From the NCBI GenBank assembly GCA_036265915.1, contig DATAOC010000041.1, positions 1 to 43,432 of the forward strand: DNA of 43,432 bases. Direction: 5' to 3'. This document shows, in pieces, positions 14,471-24,242 of the stretch (its first letter is position 1; each line of letters starts with the position of its first letter). The stretch comes from AR12 sp036265915 (lineage in GTDB: Bacteria > Methylomirabilota > Methylomirabilia > Rokubacteriales > CSP1-6). The translations under genes were made by a program, and so were the position numbers. The notes beneath the pieces were generated by a model. It saw only the letters and a program-made list of their open reading frames with translations. It had not been told where the DNA came from and made no database searches.

Positions 14471-16738
14471 ATGTCAACGACATCGGCGATCGGGCGCCCC
14501 CTGCGGCGCGTGGACGGCGGCGAGAAGGTCACGGGGCTCACGCGGTTTGCGGCGGATCTCGCCCTGCCCGGCATGGTGCACGCGCGACTGGTGCTGAGCC
14601 CATACGCGCATGCGCGCATCGTGCGCATCGACACGAAGGCGGCCGCCGCCGTCCCCGGCGTCCTCGGCGTCTTCACCGGCCGCGACCTCGGACTGCCCAG
14701 GCTCGACAGCAGCTCGCGCAACAAATCGCCGCTCGCCGTCGATCGCGTGCTGTTCGCCGGTCACCCGGTGGTGGCCGTCGTCGCCGACACACCGGCCATC
14801 GCCGACGACGCGGCCGCGCTCGTCGACATCGAGTACGACGTCCAGCCGGCGGCCGTCGAGGCGCTCGACGCCATGCGGAAGGACGCGCCGCGCGTCCGGG
14901 TCAGCGACGGCGGCAGCGGCGAGGAAGAGCTCGCCATGCACGGCGCGGCGACCGGAGGCCAGAAGCTGCAGGAGGACGTCGGACCAAACGTCGTGAGCAC
15001 GCAGCACTTCACGCGCGGCGACGCGACGCGCGGCCTGGCCGAGGCCGACGTCGTCGTCGAGCACCGCTTCACCACGCCGATGGTGCATCAGGGATATCTC
15101 GAGCCGCGCGCGGCGCTGGCCGCCGTCGATCCGCTCGGCGCGCTCACGGTGTGGACGGCCACGCAGGCGCTCTTCTTCACGCGATCCGAAGTGGCCGAGG
15201 TCCTCGGCATGCCCGAGCACGACGTGAAGATCGTGGCCACCCCGATGGGTGGCGGCTTCGGCGCGAAGTTCGTGCTGCTCGAGCCGCTCGCGGCCGCCCT
15301 GGCGCGACAGCTGCGCCGGCCGGTGTCCGTGGTGATGACCCGCCGCGAGGACTTCCTGGCCACCACGCCGGCGCCGGCGGCGGTGTTCGAGATGAAGCTC
15401 GGTGGACGACGCGACGGCACGCTGACGGCGCTGCAGGGTCGCGTCGTGTTCGACGCCGGCGCGTTTGCCGGCGCGCCGGTCGGGATCGCGCTGTTGCTGA
15501 TGGGCAGCTACTACCAGATGCCGAATCTCGACCTCCGCGGCTACGAGGTGCTGACGCACAAGCCGGGCGTCGGCGCCTACCGGGCGCCCGGCGCCGTGCA
15601 AGGCACGTTCGTCATCGAGTCGCTGATGGACGAGCTGGCGCACAGGCTCGGTCTCGATCCGCTCGAGCTGCGGCTGCGGAACGCCTCCCGACCCGGTGAT
15701 CCGATGGTGACGGGCCAGCCGTGGCCCAAGATGGGGCTGCGCGAGTGCCTGGAGCGACTGCAGCAGGAGCGGAAGAACCGCGCGCGTGTCGCTCCGCGCG
15801 ACGGCAAGCGCGTCGGTGTCGGCGTGGCCGTGGGCGGCTGGATGGGCGGCATCGAGCCCGCCAACGCCGCGTGCCGCCTCGATCGCGACGGCACCGTCAG
15901 CATCATCGTCGGCTCCGTCGACATGAGCGGCGTGAACACCGGCTTCGCGCAGATCGCGGCCGAGGGCTTCGGCGTGCCGGTCGACGACGTGCGCGTGGTC
16001 ACCGGTGACAGCGACACCGCCCCCTACGCGGGCGCCAGCGGCGGCAGCAAGATCACCTACACCGTCGGTCTCGCCGTCGAGCGCGCCGCGCGCGACGCGC
16101 GGCGACAGCTGCTGCTCATCGCCGCCGACAAGCTGGAGGCTGCGCCCGACGATCTGGAGATCGTGGAGCGCGCCGTGCGCGTGCGCGGCTTTCCCGCGCG
16201 CTCGGTGAGCCTGGCCGATCTGGCGAAGGCGGCCATGCAGTTCGGCTCCAAGTACGAGCCCGTGTTCGGGCGCGGCGCCAGCGCCACCACCGCCCGCTCT
16301 CCGGCGTTCGCCGCGCACCTCACCGAGGTCGCCGTCGACCCGGACACCGGCGGCGTCGAGGTCCTCGGCCACGTGGCGGTGCAGGACGTCGGCCGCGCCA
16401 TCAACCCGGCCGCCGTCGAGAGCCAGATGCACGGCGGCGTCGTGCAGGGCTTCGGCTGGGCGCTGCTCGAGCGCATGGCGTACGACGAGCAGGGCCAGCT
16501 GCTGGCGGCCACGCTCATGGACTACGCGCTGCCCCACAGCCTGCAGACCCCGCGCATCGACACGGTGATCGTCGAGGTGCCGTCCGACCACGGCCCGTTC
16601 GGCGCCAAGGGCGTCGGCGAGCCGCCGGTCGTCGGTGTCCCGGCCGCCGTCGCCAACGCCGTCGCCGACGCGGCCGGCGTCCGCATCACCGAGCTGCCGA
16701 TCACCAGCGCGGCGGTGCGCGCGGCGCTGGCCCGGTAG
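14471..16738 (+). CDS. Molybdenum hydroxylase large subunit (xanthine dehydrogenase/CoxL family), orphan
   Basis: 755 residues, the usual size for the MoCo-binding subunit. The N-terminal hammerhead domain starts RRVDGGEKVTGLTRFAADL. The Moco domain shows GGGFGAK (about 260), Tyr370-Arg-Ala-Pro-Gly in the active-site loop (XDH-like, not the CO-dehydrogenase Cys loop), HGGVVQGFGWALLE and the catalytic Glu717 in GVGEPP. The N-terminal 2Fe-2S and FAD subunits are not encoded next to it. A TAGCGT element ends 7 bases before the ATG at 14471, so the mRNA may be leaderless. Substrate unknown: purine, aldehyde or N-heterocycle. Confidence 0.9.
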   Translation: MSTTSAIGRPLRRVDGGEKVTGLTRFAADLALPGMVHARLVLSPYAHARIVRIDTKAAAAVPGVLGVFTGRDLGLPRLDSSSRNKSPLAVDRVLFAGHPVVAVVADTPAIADDAAALVDIEYDVQPAAVEALDAMRKDAPRVRVSDGGSGEEELAMHGAATGGQKLQEDVGPNVVSTQHFTRGDATRGLAEADVVVEHRFTTPMVHQGYLEPRAALAAVDPLGALTVWTATQALFFTRSEVAEVLGMPEHDVKIVATPMGGGFGAKFVLLEPLAAALARQLRRPVSVVMTRREDFLATTPAPAAVFEMKLGGRRDGTLTALQGRVVFDAGAFAGAPVGIALLLMGSYYQMPNLDLRGYEVLTHKPGVGAYRAPGAVQGTFVIESLMDELAHRLGLDPLELRLRNASRPGDPMVTGQPWPKMGLRECLERLQQERKNRARVAPRDGKRVGVGVAVGGWMGGIEPANAACRLDRDGTVSIIVGSVDMSGVNTGFAQIAAEGFGVPVDDVRVVTGDSDTAPYAGASGGSKITYTVGLAVERAARDARRQLLLIAADKLEAAPDDLEIVERAVRVRGFPARSVSLADLAKAAMQFGSKYEPVFGRGASATTARSPAFAAHLTEVAVDPDTGGVEVLGHVAVQDVGRAINPAAVESQMHGGVVQGFGWALLERMAYDEQGQLLAATLMDYALPHSLQTPRIDTVIVEVPSDHGPFGAKGVGEPPVVGVPAAVANAVADAAGVRITELPITSAAVRAALAR

Positions 16739-16759
16739 CCGCCGAGTCCGCGGCGAGGA

Positions 16760-16765
16760 TAGAAT
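16760..16765 (+). promoter_or_regulatory. -10-like element upstream of the D-2-hydroxyacid dehydrogenase gene
   Basis: TAGAAT lies in the 64-base gap between the molybdenum hydroxylase stop and the dehydrogenase GTG at 16803. The predicted start is near 16772, and AGGAGG precedes the GTG. No -35 box is clear. Confidence 0.35.
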
Positions 16766-16802
16766 CGCCGCCACGCTCAGACTGCTCGACAGGAGGCGCG
16801 AC

Positions 16803-17852
16803 GTGGCGAAGTTCAAGGTGGTGACGCCGGCGGGGATCAGCTACGGTAGCCCGGGCACCGTCGGCTACGAGTACGAGATGGAGGCGCTCGCGCCGATCGG
16901 CGCCGAGATCGTGGAGATCGCGGTCAAGACGGACGAGGAGTTCGTCAAGGCCGCGCGCGACGCCGACGCGATCTACGCCAAGGGCCGCCCCATCACGAAG
17001 ACGATCATCGACGGCCTGGACCGCTGCAAGGTCATCACCCTCGGCAGCGTGGGTTCCGACTCGGTCGATGTGCGCGCGGCGACAGCCAGGTGCATCCCGG
17101 TCACCAACGTCCCCGACACGTTCATCGAGGAAGTCGCCGACCACGCGATGATGCTGCTCCTCGCCACCTACCGGCGGCTGACGCTGATGGACAAGTGGGT
17201 CCGCGAGGGCCGCTGGCGGGAGGGGCGCCCCTATCTCCACGGCTTCCCGCGGCTCATGGGCCAGACGCTGGGCTTCATCGCCTTCGGCCACGTGCCGCGC
17301 GCGGTGGCACGGCGAGCAAAGGGTTTCGGCCTCCACCTGCTCGCCTACGACCCGTACGTCGAGGAGCTCGTGATGACCGAGCACGGCGTCGAGCCCGTCG
17401 GCCTCACGGAGCTGCTGCAGCGCTCCGACATCGTGTCGATGCACGCGCCGTCGACGCCGGACGCGCACCACATGCTCCGCGAGGAGCACTTCCGTCTGAT
17501 GAAGCGCACCGCGCTCTTCATCAACACGGGTCGCGGCCCCACCGTGCACGAGCCGTCGCTCATCAAGGCGCTGCAGGAGAGCTGGATCGCCGGCGCCGGG
17601 CTGGACGTGCTGGAGACGGAGCCGGTCGACGTGACGAATCCGCTGCTGAAGATGGACAACGTCACGCTGACGCCACACGTCGCCTCGGCGTCGTCACGCT
17701 TCGATCCCGAGCGGCGTCGCCGCGTCGGCCAGGAGATCGCGCTGGTGCTGAGCGGCCGCTGGCCGAAGTCGTGCGTCAACCCATCGGTGCTCGAGAAGTG
17801 CGGGTTGCAGCGCTGGCAGCCGTTCTCGATGGGTCGCGGCCCCGGAGCCTGA
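16803..17852 (+). CDS. D-2-hydroxyacid dehydrogenase family protein with degenerate NAD-binding loop
   Basis: 349 residues from a GTG behind AGGAGGCGCGAC. The layout is that of the formate/D-glycerate dehydrogenase superfamily (CtBP-like). The catalytic residues are present: Arg244 (NTGRG), Glu273 (ETEP) and His292 (TPHVAS). The dinucleotide loop, normally GxGxxG, reads GFIAFGHVPRAV (157-168): the first glycine is Ala and the third is Pro. Cofactor binding may be altered, or the protein may have another role. It is followed after 9 bases by the carbonic anhydrase gene, probably in the same operon. Confidence 0.85.
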   Translation: MAKFKVVTPAGISYGSPGTVGYEYEMEALAPIGAEIVEIAVKTDEEFVKAARDADAIYAKGRPITKTIIDGLDRCKVITLGSVGSDSVDVRAATARCIPVTNVPDTFIEEVADHAMMLLLATYRRLTLMDKWVREGRWREGRPYLHGFPRLMGQTLGFIAFGHVPRAVARRAKGFGLHLLAYDPYVEELVMTEHGVEPVGLTELLQRSDIVSMHAPSTPDAHHMLREEHFRLMKRTALFINTGRGPTVHEPSLIKALQESWIAGAGLDVLETEPVDVTNPLLKMDNVTLTPHVASASSRFDPERRRRVGQEIALVLSGRWPKSCVNPSVLEKCGLQRWQPFSMGRGPGA

Positions 17853-17861
17853 CGCCGCCGG

Positions 17862-18482
17862 ATGCCCCCGTCGGCCAGCGAGGCGCTGACGCGCCTGCGC
17901 GAAGGAAACCGTCGGTTCGTCGACGGTGTGCGATCGCTCGATGCGCTTCTGGCCCCCCTGCGCCGGACCGCGCTCGCGAATGCGCAGTACCCGTTCGCGA
18001 TCGTGCTGGGGTGCTCGGACTCACGCGTCCCGGCGGAGATCGTGTTCGATCAGGGCCTCGGCGACCTCTTCGTGATCCGCGTCGCCGGCAACGTCGTGGC
18101 GCCGTCGCAGGTGGGCAGCGTGGAGTTCGCCGCCGCGCGATTCGCCACACCGATCGTGGTCGTGCTCGGACACAGCGGCTGCGGAGCCGTCACCGCCACC
18201 CTGGAGGAAACCCGCACGCGCTCGACGCAGTCGCCGGCCATGCGGTCGATCGTGGACCGCATCCGCCCGGCCGTGGATACCGTGCTCGCGGCCGGCGTCA
18301 CCGGCGATGAGCGCGTCCTCGAGGCGGCAGTGCGCGCCAACGTCCGCGCCGCCGCCGACCACCTGCGTCACGCGTCGCCCGCGCTCGAGTCGCTCGTCGC
18401 GGCCGGCCAGCTCGTCGTGGTCGGCGCCGAGTACTCGCTCGAGACCGGGGTGGTGGACTTCTTCGACGGCGTGCCCGCATGA
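17862..18482 (+). CDS. Beta-class carbonic anhydrase
   Basis: 206 residues. Zinc ligands Cys51, His104 and Cys107 and the catalytic dyad Asp53/Arg55 are all visible in CSDSRVP and HSGCGAV. The N-terminal helix (EALTRLREGNRRFVDG) is typical of the bacterial clade with one domain. It interconverts CO2 and bicarbonate in the cytoplasm. The ATG at 17862 has no strong ribosome site, which fits translational coupling to the dehydrogenase upstream. Its stop overlaps the following VOC start as ATGA. Confidence 0.93.
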   Translation: MPPSASEALTRLREGNRRFVDGVRSLDALLAPLRRTALANAQYPFAIVLGCSDSRVPAEIVFDQGLGDLFVIRVAGNVVAPSQVGSVEFAAARFATPIVVVLGHSGCGAVTATLEETRTRSTQSPAMRSIVDRIRPAVDTVLAAGVTGDERVLEAAVRANVRAAADHLRHASPALESLVAAGQLVVVGAEYSLETGVVDFFDGVPA

Positions 18483-18844
18483 CGATCTGCCGGACGCTGT
18501 TCGTGCTCGCCGTGCAAGACCTCGCCCGCTCCGGCGCCTTCTATCGCGACGCGCTCGGATTCGAGGTCAAGGAGATCGGCGACCCGGGGTGGCGCATGTT
18601 CGTGCGTGACGGCTGCCGGATCATGGCCGGCGAGTGCCCCGACGCCATGCCGGCCGCGGCGCTCGGCGATCACTCCTACTTCGGCTACCTCGTCGTGGAC
18701 GACGTCGACGCCTACCACCGTCGCGTCGCGTCGGCCGGCGGCGAGATCGTCAAGCCGCTCCGGACGGAGCCCTGGGGCATGCGCGAGTTCGCCGTCCGCA
18801 CCGTCGACGGTCACCGGCTGATGATCGGCCAGGAGCTCCGCTGA
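18479..18844 (+). CDS. VOC-fold protein (bleomycin-resistance/glyoxalase-like)
   Basis: 121 residues with two beta-alpha-beta-beta-beta units. The start LFVLAVQDLARSGAFYRDALGFEV and the ending EPWGMREFAVRTVDGHRLMIGQE match the small VOC family in which the first metal ligand is often missing (VLAVQ in place of a His strand). It could be a binding or resistance-like protein instead of an enzyme. It overlaps the carbonic anhydrase stop by four bases (ATGA). Confidence 0.85.
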   Translation: MTICRTLFVLAVQDLARSGAFYRDALGFEVKEIGDPGWRMFVRDGCRIMAGECPDAMPAAALGDHSYFGYLVVDDVDAYHRRVASAGGEIVKPLRTEPWGMREFAVRTVDGHRLMIGQELR

Positions 18845-18864
18845 CCGACGCGTGGCCGGACGAG

Positions 18865-19799
<935 letters not shown>

Positions 19800-19803
<4 letters not shown>

Positions 19804-20576
19804 GCCGGCTTCGCCGCCCGCACGACGGCCAGCACCTCGTCGGTCGTGTCCGATGGCGTGATGGCGCGCAGGACGAGCTCGTCGACGACGCCGTTCCAGC
19901 GCGCGACGCCGGCGCGCAGCGCCTCCGGCGTCTCGGCCATGATGGTGGTGTCGATCGGCTTCACGCCCATCCGCGCAAAGTTGTCGGCATAGGCCGGGAT
20001 CTTGCCGTAGCGATCGGCCTCCTCCGACAGGCGCGGCCGCGACGCGGCACCGAGCGCCACACGCACGTAGGAGTAGAGCGCGGGCATCGGCCGTCCGGCC
20101 TTGCGCGCGCCGGCGCGCACCAGCTCCGCGGACGCGCGCGCGTGCTCCGGCGTGACGAAGTTGAACAGCACGCCGTCGGCCACCTCGCCGGCCAGCTCGC
20201 ACATCTTCGGACCGAGCGCGGCGACGATGAGCCGTGTCGTGAGCGCGCCCCGCAGCTCGGCCACGCTGGAGCGGACGCGCGCCAGGGCGCCCGGGTTGGG
20301 GCTGCCCACCCCGAGCAGCAGGCGCTCGAGCGGCAGCGCGTTGCCGCGCACGCCGTCGACGATCGCGGCCGGCGCCCGCGTGTTCAGCGGGATCACGCCG
20401 ATGCCGAGCGCGATGCGCCGCGTCTCCCGGGCCGCGTGACCGAGCGCGGCGAGGCCGTCGACGGGCCCGGGGTGGTTCACCCAGAAGGACGCATAGCCGA
20501 GCGCCTCGCTCTCTCGAGCGGCGGCCTTGATGACGTCGGGTGCGATGCCGGCGAAGAGCGCGAATCCCTCTCTCAT
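19800..20576 (-). CDS. LLM-class flavin/F420-dependent oxidoreductase
   Basis: 258 residues of the bacterial luciferase-like TIM barrel. Typical blocks are ARESEALGYASFWVNHPG, RRIALGIGVIPLNTRAPA, LLLGVGSPNPGAL and VADGVLFNFVTPEHA. It is somewhat short for the family, with reduced insertion loops. Either FMN or F420 could be the cofactor; nothing in the sequence decides. The ATG at 20576 follows GGAGGTTCCG. It pairs with the lactonase in a two-gene operon. Confidence 0.88.
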
Positions 20577-20631
20577 CGGAACCTCCGTGGCCGGGAGTAT
20601 CCCACGAGGGCCAGCCGACGGGCGGCCGTAG

Positions 20632-20637
20632 TATGCT
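20632..20637 (+). promoter_or_regulatory. -10-like element of the ThDP enzyme gene
   Basis: TATGCT lies 34 bases before the GTG at 20672, predicting a start near 20644. A strong AGGAGG (20660-20665) follows. No clear -35 box is seen. Confidence 0.35.
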
Positions 20638-20671
20638 TGCCGCTCCGATACCGCTCGCGAGGAGGATCAGC

Positions 20672-22309
20672 GTGAAGGCAGCCTCGGTCGTGGCCAACAT
20701 CCTGAAGCGTGAAGGCGTCGAGTTCCTCATCGGCTACCCCGTGAACCAGATCATCGAGGCGGCGGCCGAGGCGGACATCCGCACGATCATCGTCCGGCAG
20801 GAGCGGACCGGCCTTCACATGGCCGACGCGGTCAGCCGCGTGACCTCCGGCGATCGGATCGGCGTCTTCGCGATGCAGCACGGGCCGGGCACGGAGAACT
20901 CGTTCGGCGGCGTCGCGCAGGCGTTCGGGGACTCGGTGCCGATCGTCGTCATCCCCGGCGGCTATCCGCGCAAGCTGCTCAACATCACGCCGAACTTCAG
21001 CTCGTTCCTCAACTACCAGCACGTGACGAAGTGGGCGGAGCAAGTCGTGCTGCCGGACTCGGTCCCCGACGCGATGCGCCGCGCGTTCACACAGGTGCGC
21101 AACGGCCGCCCGCGCCCGGTGCTGGTCGAGATCCCGGTCGACGTGATGCGCGAAGAGGTCGCCGACGGCTGGCAGTACACGCCCGCGCCCCGACTGCGGG
21201 TGGGGCCCGATCCGAAGTCGGTCGCCCAGCTCGCGGCCGCGCTGGTGGCCGCCGAGCGTCCGGTGATCTACGCCGGCCAGGGTGTGCACTACGCGAAGGC
21301 GTGGCCGCAGCTGCGCGAGCTCGCCGAGCTGCTGGAGGCGCCGGTGACGACGAGCCTCCAGGGCAAGAGCGCATTCCCCGAGACGCACGCGCTCTCGCTC
21401 GGATCCGGAGGACGGTCCATCAGCAAACAGCTGCACCAGTTCCTCAAGGACGCCGACCTGATCTTCGGCATCGGCTGCTCGTTTGCCACGACCAACTACG
21501 GCGTCACCATGCCGAAGGGCAAGCGCTACGCGCACGCCACGCTCGATCCGCTCGACATCAACAAGGACGTGCCGGCCGAGTGGGCACTCGTCGGCGACGC
21601 CGGCCTCACCCTGGATGCCCTGCTGCTCGAGGTGCGCGACCGGCTCAAGGGCAAGCCGCGCGGCCGCGGGCCGGCGGTGACCGCGGAGATCAAGCGCCTG
21701 AAGGACGAGTGGCTGGCGCAGTGGATGCCGCGCCTCACCCAGAAGACGACGCCGCTGTCACCGTACCGCGTGCTGTGGGACCTGATGCACACGGTCGAGG
21801 TGGCCAACACGATCATCACGCACGACGCCGGCAGCCCTCGGGATCAGATCTCGCCGTTCTGGGAGTGCACCACGCCGCTGTCGTACATCGGCTGGGGCAA
21901 GACGACGCAGCTCGGCTACGGCCTCGGCCTCGCCATGGGCGCCAAGCTCGCCCATCCCGACAAGCTGTGCATCAACGTGTGGGGCGACGCCGCCATCGGC
22001 TTCACCGGCATGGACTTCGAGACGGCGGCGCGCGAGCGGCTGCCGATCCTCACCGTGCTCCTCAACAACTTCTCCATGGCCATCGAGCTGAAGGTCATGA
22101 AGGCGGCCACCGAGAAGTACCGCTCGACGGACATCAGCGGCAACTACGCGGACTTCGCCAGGGCCCTCGGCGGCTGGGGCGAGCGCGTCACCCAGCCGGA
22201 CGACATCGTGCCGGCCATCAAGCGCGCGATCGCCAAGACGCGCGAGGGCACGCCGGCGCTCCTCGAGTTCATCACCGAGAAGGCGGAGGACTTCTCGATC
22301 TTCGCCTAG
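20672..22309 (+). CDS. Thiamine-diphosphate-dependent enzyme, acetolactate-synthase-like
   Basis: 545 residues from a GTG behind AGGAGGATCAGC. The three-domain ThDP layout is clear: a pyrimidine-binding domain with catalytic Glu44 (RQERTGLHMAD), a central domain, and a pyrophosphate-binding domain. The metal/ThDP motif is Gly438-Asp439-Ala440 ... Asn-Asn (465-466), with Ala in place of the last Gly of GDG. Family members include acetolactate synthase, oxalyl-CoA decarboxylase and sulfopyruvate decarboxylase-like enzymes. No regulatory subunit or other branched-chain gene is adjacent, so a catabolic decarboxylase or ligase is more likely than IlvB. Confidence 0.9.
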   Translation: MKAASVVANILKREGVEFLIGYPVNQIIEAAAEADIRTIIVRQERTGLHMADAVSRVTSGDRIGVFAMQHGPGTENSFGGVAQAFGDSVPIVVIPGGYPRKLLNITPNFSSFLNYQHVTKWAEQVVLPDSVPDAMRRAFTQVRNGRPRPVLVEIPVDVMREEVADGWQYTPAPRLRVGPDPKSVAQLAAALVAAERPVIYAGQGVHYAKAWPQLRELAELLEAPVTTSLQGKSAFPETHALSLGSGGRSISKQLHQFLKDADLIFGIGCSFATTNYGVTMPKGKRYAHATLDPLDINKDVPAEWALVGDAGLTLDALLLEVRDRLKGKPRGRGPAVTAEIKRLKDEWLAQWMPRLTQKTTPLSPYRVLWDLMHTVEVANTIITHDAGSPRDQISPFWECTTPLSYIGWGKTTQLGYGLGLAMGAKLAHPDKLCINVWGDAAIGFTGMDFETAARERLPILTVLLNNFSMAIELKVMKAATEKYRSTDISGNYADFARALGGWGERVTQPDDIVPAIKRAIAKTREGTPALLEFITEKAEDFSIFA

Positions 22310-22318
22310 GGCAGGCGG

Positions 22319-22777
22319 TCAGGCCGCCCGCTTGCCGCGCTGCAGGAGCGAGGTCTTCAGCTCCTGCTTGCGCGATTCCATGCGCGCGCCGAGATCCTCC
22401 AGCACGTCGAGCCCCATCCGCTCGGCGTCGAGGAAGATGCCGGCCTCTTCTTCCATCACGTGGGCCAGGACGACCTGCTTGATGAGCCGGACGCCCCGGA
22501 TGAACTCCGGGGAATCCGGCTCACGCCCCTGCACCTCGCCGATGACCGACCGCAGGTGCTGGTGACCGGCCTCGGCGTCATCGATGCGGCGGCTCGCCTC
22601 GCGGACGGCCGGATAGAAGATCTCCTCCTCCATCAGCGCGTGAACCTCCAGCTCGTCGACGATCCGGTCGAGAAGGTCCTGGCGCGCCTGGCCGTCGCCC
22701 GACGAGAGCGCCTCGAGCTCGACAAACATGTCGCGAACGGTGCGGTGATCCTGCGCGATCAGATCGGTCGCTCTCAT
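22319..22777 (-). CDS. Hemerythrin HHE domain protein
   Basis: 152 residues. Di-iron ligands fit the hemerythrin pattern: His in QDHRTVRDMF (about 10), HxxxE in VHALMEEEIFYPAV (about 46-50), His in GHQHLRSV (about 74) and HVMEEEAGIF (about 105-110). The fold is a four-helix bundle that binds O2 or reacts with NO or peroxide. The C-terminus is basic (QKQELKTSLLQRGKR-like). Its ATG overlaps the stop of the ferritin-like gene upstream as ATGA (22774-22777), so the two are likely translated together. Confidence 0.9.
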   Translation of the reverse strand: MRATDLIAQDHRTVRDMFVELEALSSGDGQARQDLLDRIVDELEVHALMEEEIFYPAVREASRRIDDAEAGHQHLRSVIGEVQGREPDSPEFIRGVRLIKQVVLAHVMEEEAGIFLDAERMGLDVLEDLGARMESRKQELKTSLLQRGKRAA

Positions 22778-24180
22778 CGCTCCCGCCCCTTTCCCTTCCC
22801 GCGCGCAGCTCCGGATGCCGTGTCGGCGCGGCACCACGTCGGGTCGTCCACCGGGTTGACGAGCCGCTCGTCGTTCCGCTCGCCCGGCTCGACCTCGCGC
22901 TCGAACACCGCGAACTCCGCGTAGTCGGCCGGAGCCGTATTCGGCGCCGGCTCGGGGTCGAGGCTGGCCACGCGATGCTGGCCCGCCGCCTCCTCGAGCG
23001 CGGGGTCGGCGGCGCGGACGAGCTCCACGCCCGCGGCGTCCATGCGGAGCCGCAGCACGGACTCGGATGGCGAGCCCTCGGCGTTCACCACGCGCTGGTA
23101 GGCCACGCTCGGCCAGTCGTCGGGGAGCTCCGAGAGCCGTGCCCACTTGCCGCCCGCCACCAGCCGCAGATCCGACTGCTCCTGGATCACGCGCGTCACG
23201 TACTCGCGGTTGGACTCGAACGTCGCGGGCGTGGGCAGCTCGCCGCCGCACAGCTCGACGGGATCCTTGCCTTGCAACCGGCGCAAGTTCTCACCGGCGA
23301 TCCGCAGGTGCTCCAGCTCGCACGCGAGGAAGATCTCCCAGACCTTCTTGATCCGCGGGTCGACCTCCGTCTCCATGCACGTGTAGTAGTTCGCCACCTC
23401 CATGAACTCGTGCATCACCCACTTCTCGAGCCACGTCTCGGTCGGATCGATGAGCGACTCGTACTGCGTGACGTGCTCCTCCTCCACGTTGGAGATCTCG
23501 GCGTAGAGGCGCCGCGCCTCGGGGCTGCCGTAGAAGTTACCGACCGTCTTGTAGAAGTTCATCGTCTGCTGCTCGCCCGCCATGAGCGTGAGCACGTTGA
23601 CCTTCGAGCGCGGGTGAGCGCGCGTCTTCTCGTAGTGGTTGAGCACTCGCAGAAACGGATCGTTGTGGTGATCCTGCGTCGGCCGCGCCGGCAGTACGTC
23701 CGTCCGCCCCTGGAGGATCTCGTTCGGGTCCTTCCCGTGGATCAGGTCGAGCAGCTGTGAGTAGCGGTAGAGGTGATCGAAATCCTCCAGCAGCCCGAAG
23801 TCGAACGCCTGCTTCACGTACTCGTCGGGCTCCGTGCGGGCCAGGTACGCGGTGAGCTCGATGGCCACCTGCTCGTACCCGATGGTCGTCTCGAGCACGG
23901 TCTGGTCGGCCGGGTTCAGCCAGTTGACGGTGTTCTGCTGCTGGTGCTCCACGCGTCGCAGCGCGGCCAGCTGGCCCTTCAGCTCGGGGTCGTCGCACGC
24001 GCGCGCGAAGCTGTGCGAGAAGATGCCCGCCTCCATCTCGATGCCGTTCATCAGGATGACGCGGCAGCGTGTAAAGGCGTCAACGTCCTGCTTGCGGTAC
24101 GGAGGCAGGGCGACCTGCTTCCACGTCCGGATCTGCCGCTCCAGGGGAATGCCACGCTCTTCGAACGGATTCATCGCCAT
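22774..24180 (-). CDS. Ferritin-like protein with two helical bundles, one with a canonical di-iron site
   Basis: 468 residues, no signal peptide, mostly helical and acidic. I do not recognise a named family. Residues about 200-300 show E204, E234xxH237, E259/E262 and E289xxH292, spaced like the E/ExxH/E/ExxH di-iron site of rubrerythrin and bacterioferritin. Residues about 38-140 carry a weaker echo: E48/E50, E78-H79, E103/E108, and E132 with DxxH at 133-136. The C-terminal 120 residues look disordered and end in a Lys/Arg-rich tail. It overlaps the hemerythrin gene by four bases. The ATG at 24180 has only weak ribosome-site evidence, so the alternative at MNPFEE two codons later is possible. 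Confidence 0.75.
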   Translation of the reverse strand: MAMNPFEERGIPLERQIRTWKQVALPPYRKQDVDAFTRCRVILMNGIEMEAGIFSHSFARACDDPELKGQLAALRRVEHQQQNTVNWLNPADQTVLETTIGYEQVAIELTAYLARTEPDEYVKQAFDFGLLEDFDHLYRYSQLLDLIHGKDPNEILQGRTDVLPARPTQDHHNDPFLRVLNHYEKTRAHPRSKVNVLTLMAGEQQTMNFYKTVGNFYGSPEARRLYAEISNVEEEHVTQYESLIDPTETWLEKWVMHEFMEVANYYTCMETEVDPRIKKVWEIFLACELEHLRIAGENLRRLQGKDPVELCGGELPTPATFESNREYVTRVIQEQSDLRLVAGGKWARLSELPDDWPSVAYQRVVNAEGSPSESVLRLRMDAAGVELVRAADPALEEAAGQHRVASLDPEPAPNTAPADYAEFAVFEREVEPGERNDERLVNPVDDPTWCRADTASGAARGKGKGRER

Positions 24181-24242
24181 ACGCCCGCCCTCCTGAGTTC
24201 GATGGATTCAGGGGCGGGACGGCTGCAAGGCGAATGCCGCCG

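Noticed and set aside
14474..16816. Very long open frame on the minus strand opposite the first molybdenum hydroxylase
   Set aside because: In such GC-rich coding DNA stop codons are rare on the opposite strand. The translation has no recognisable motif, while the plus strand shows all hydroxylase motifs.
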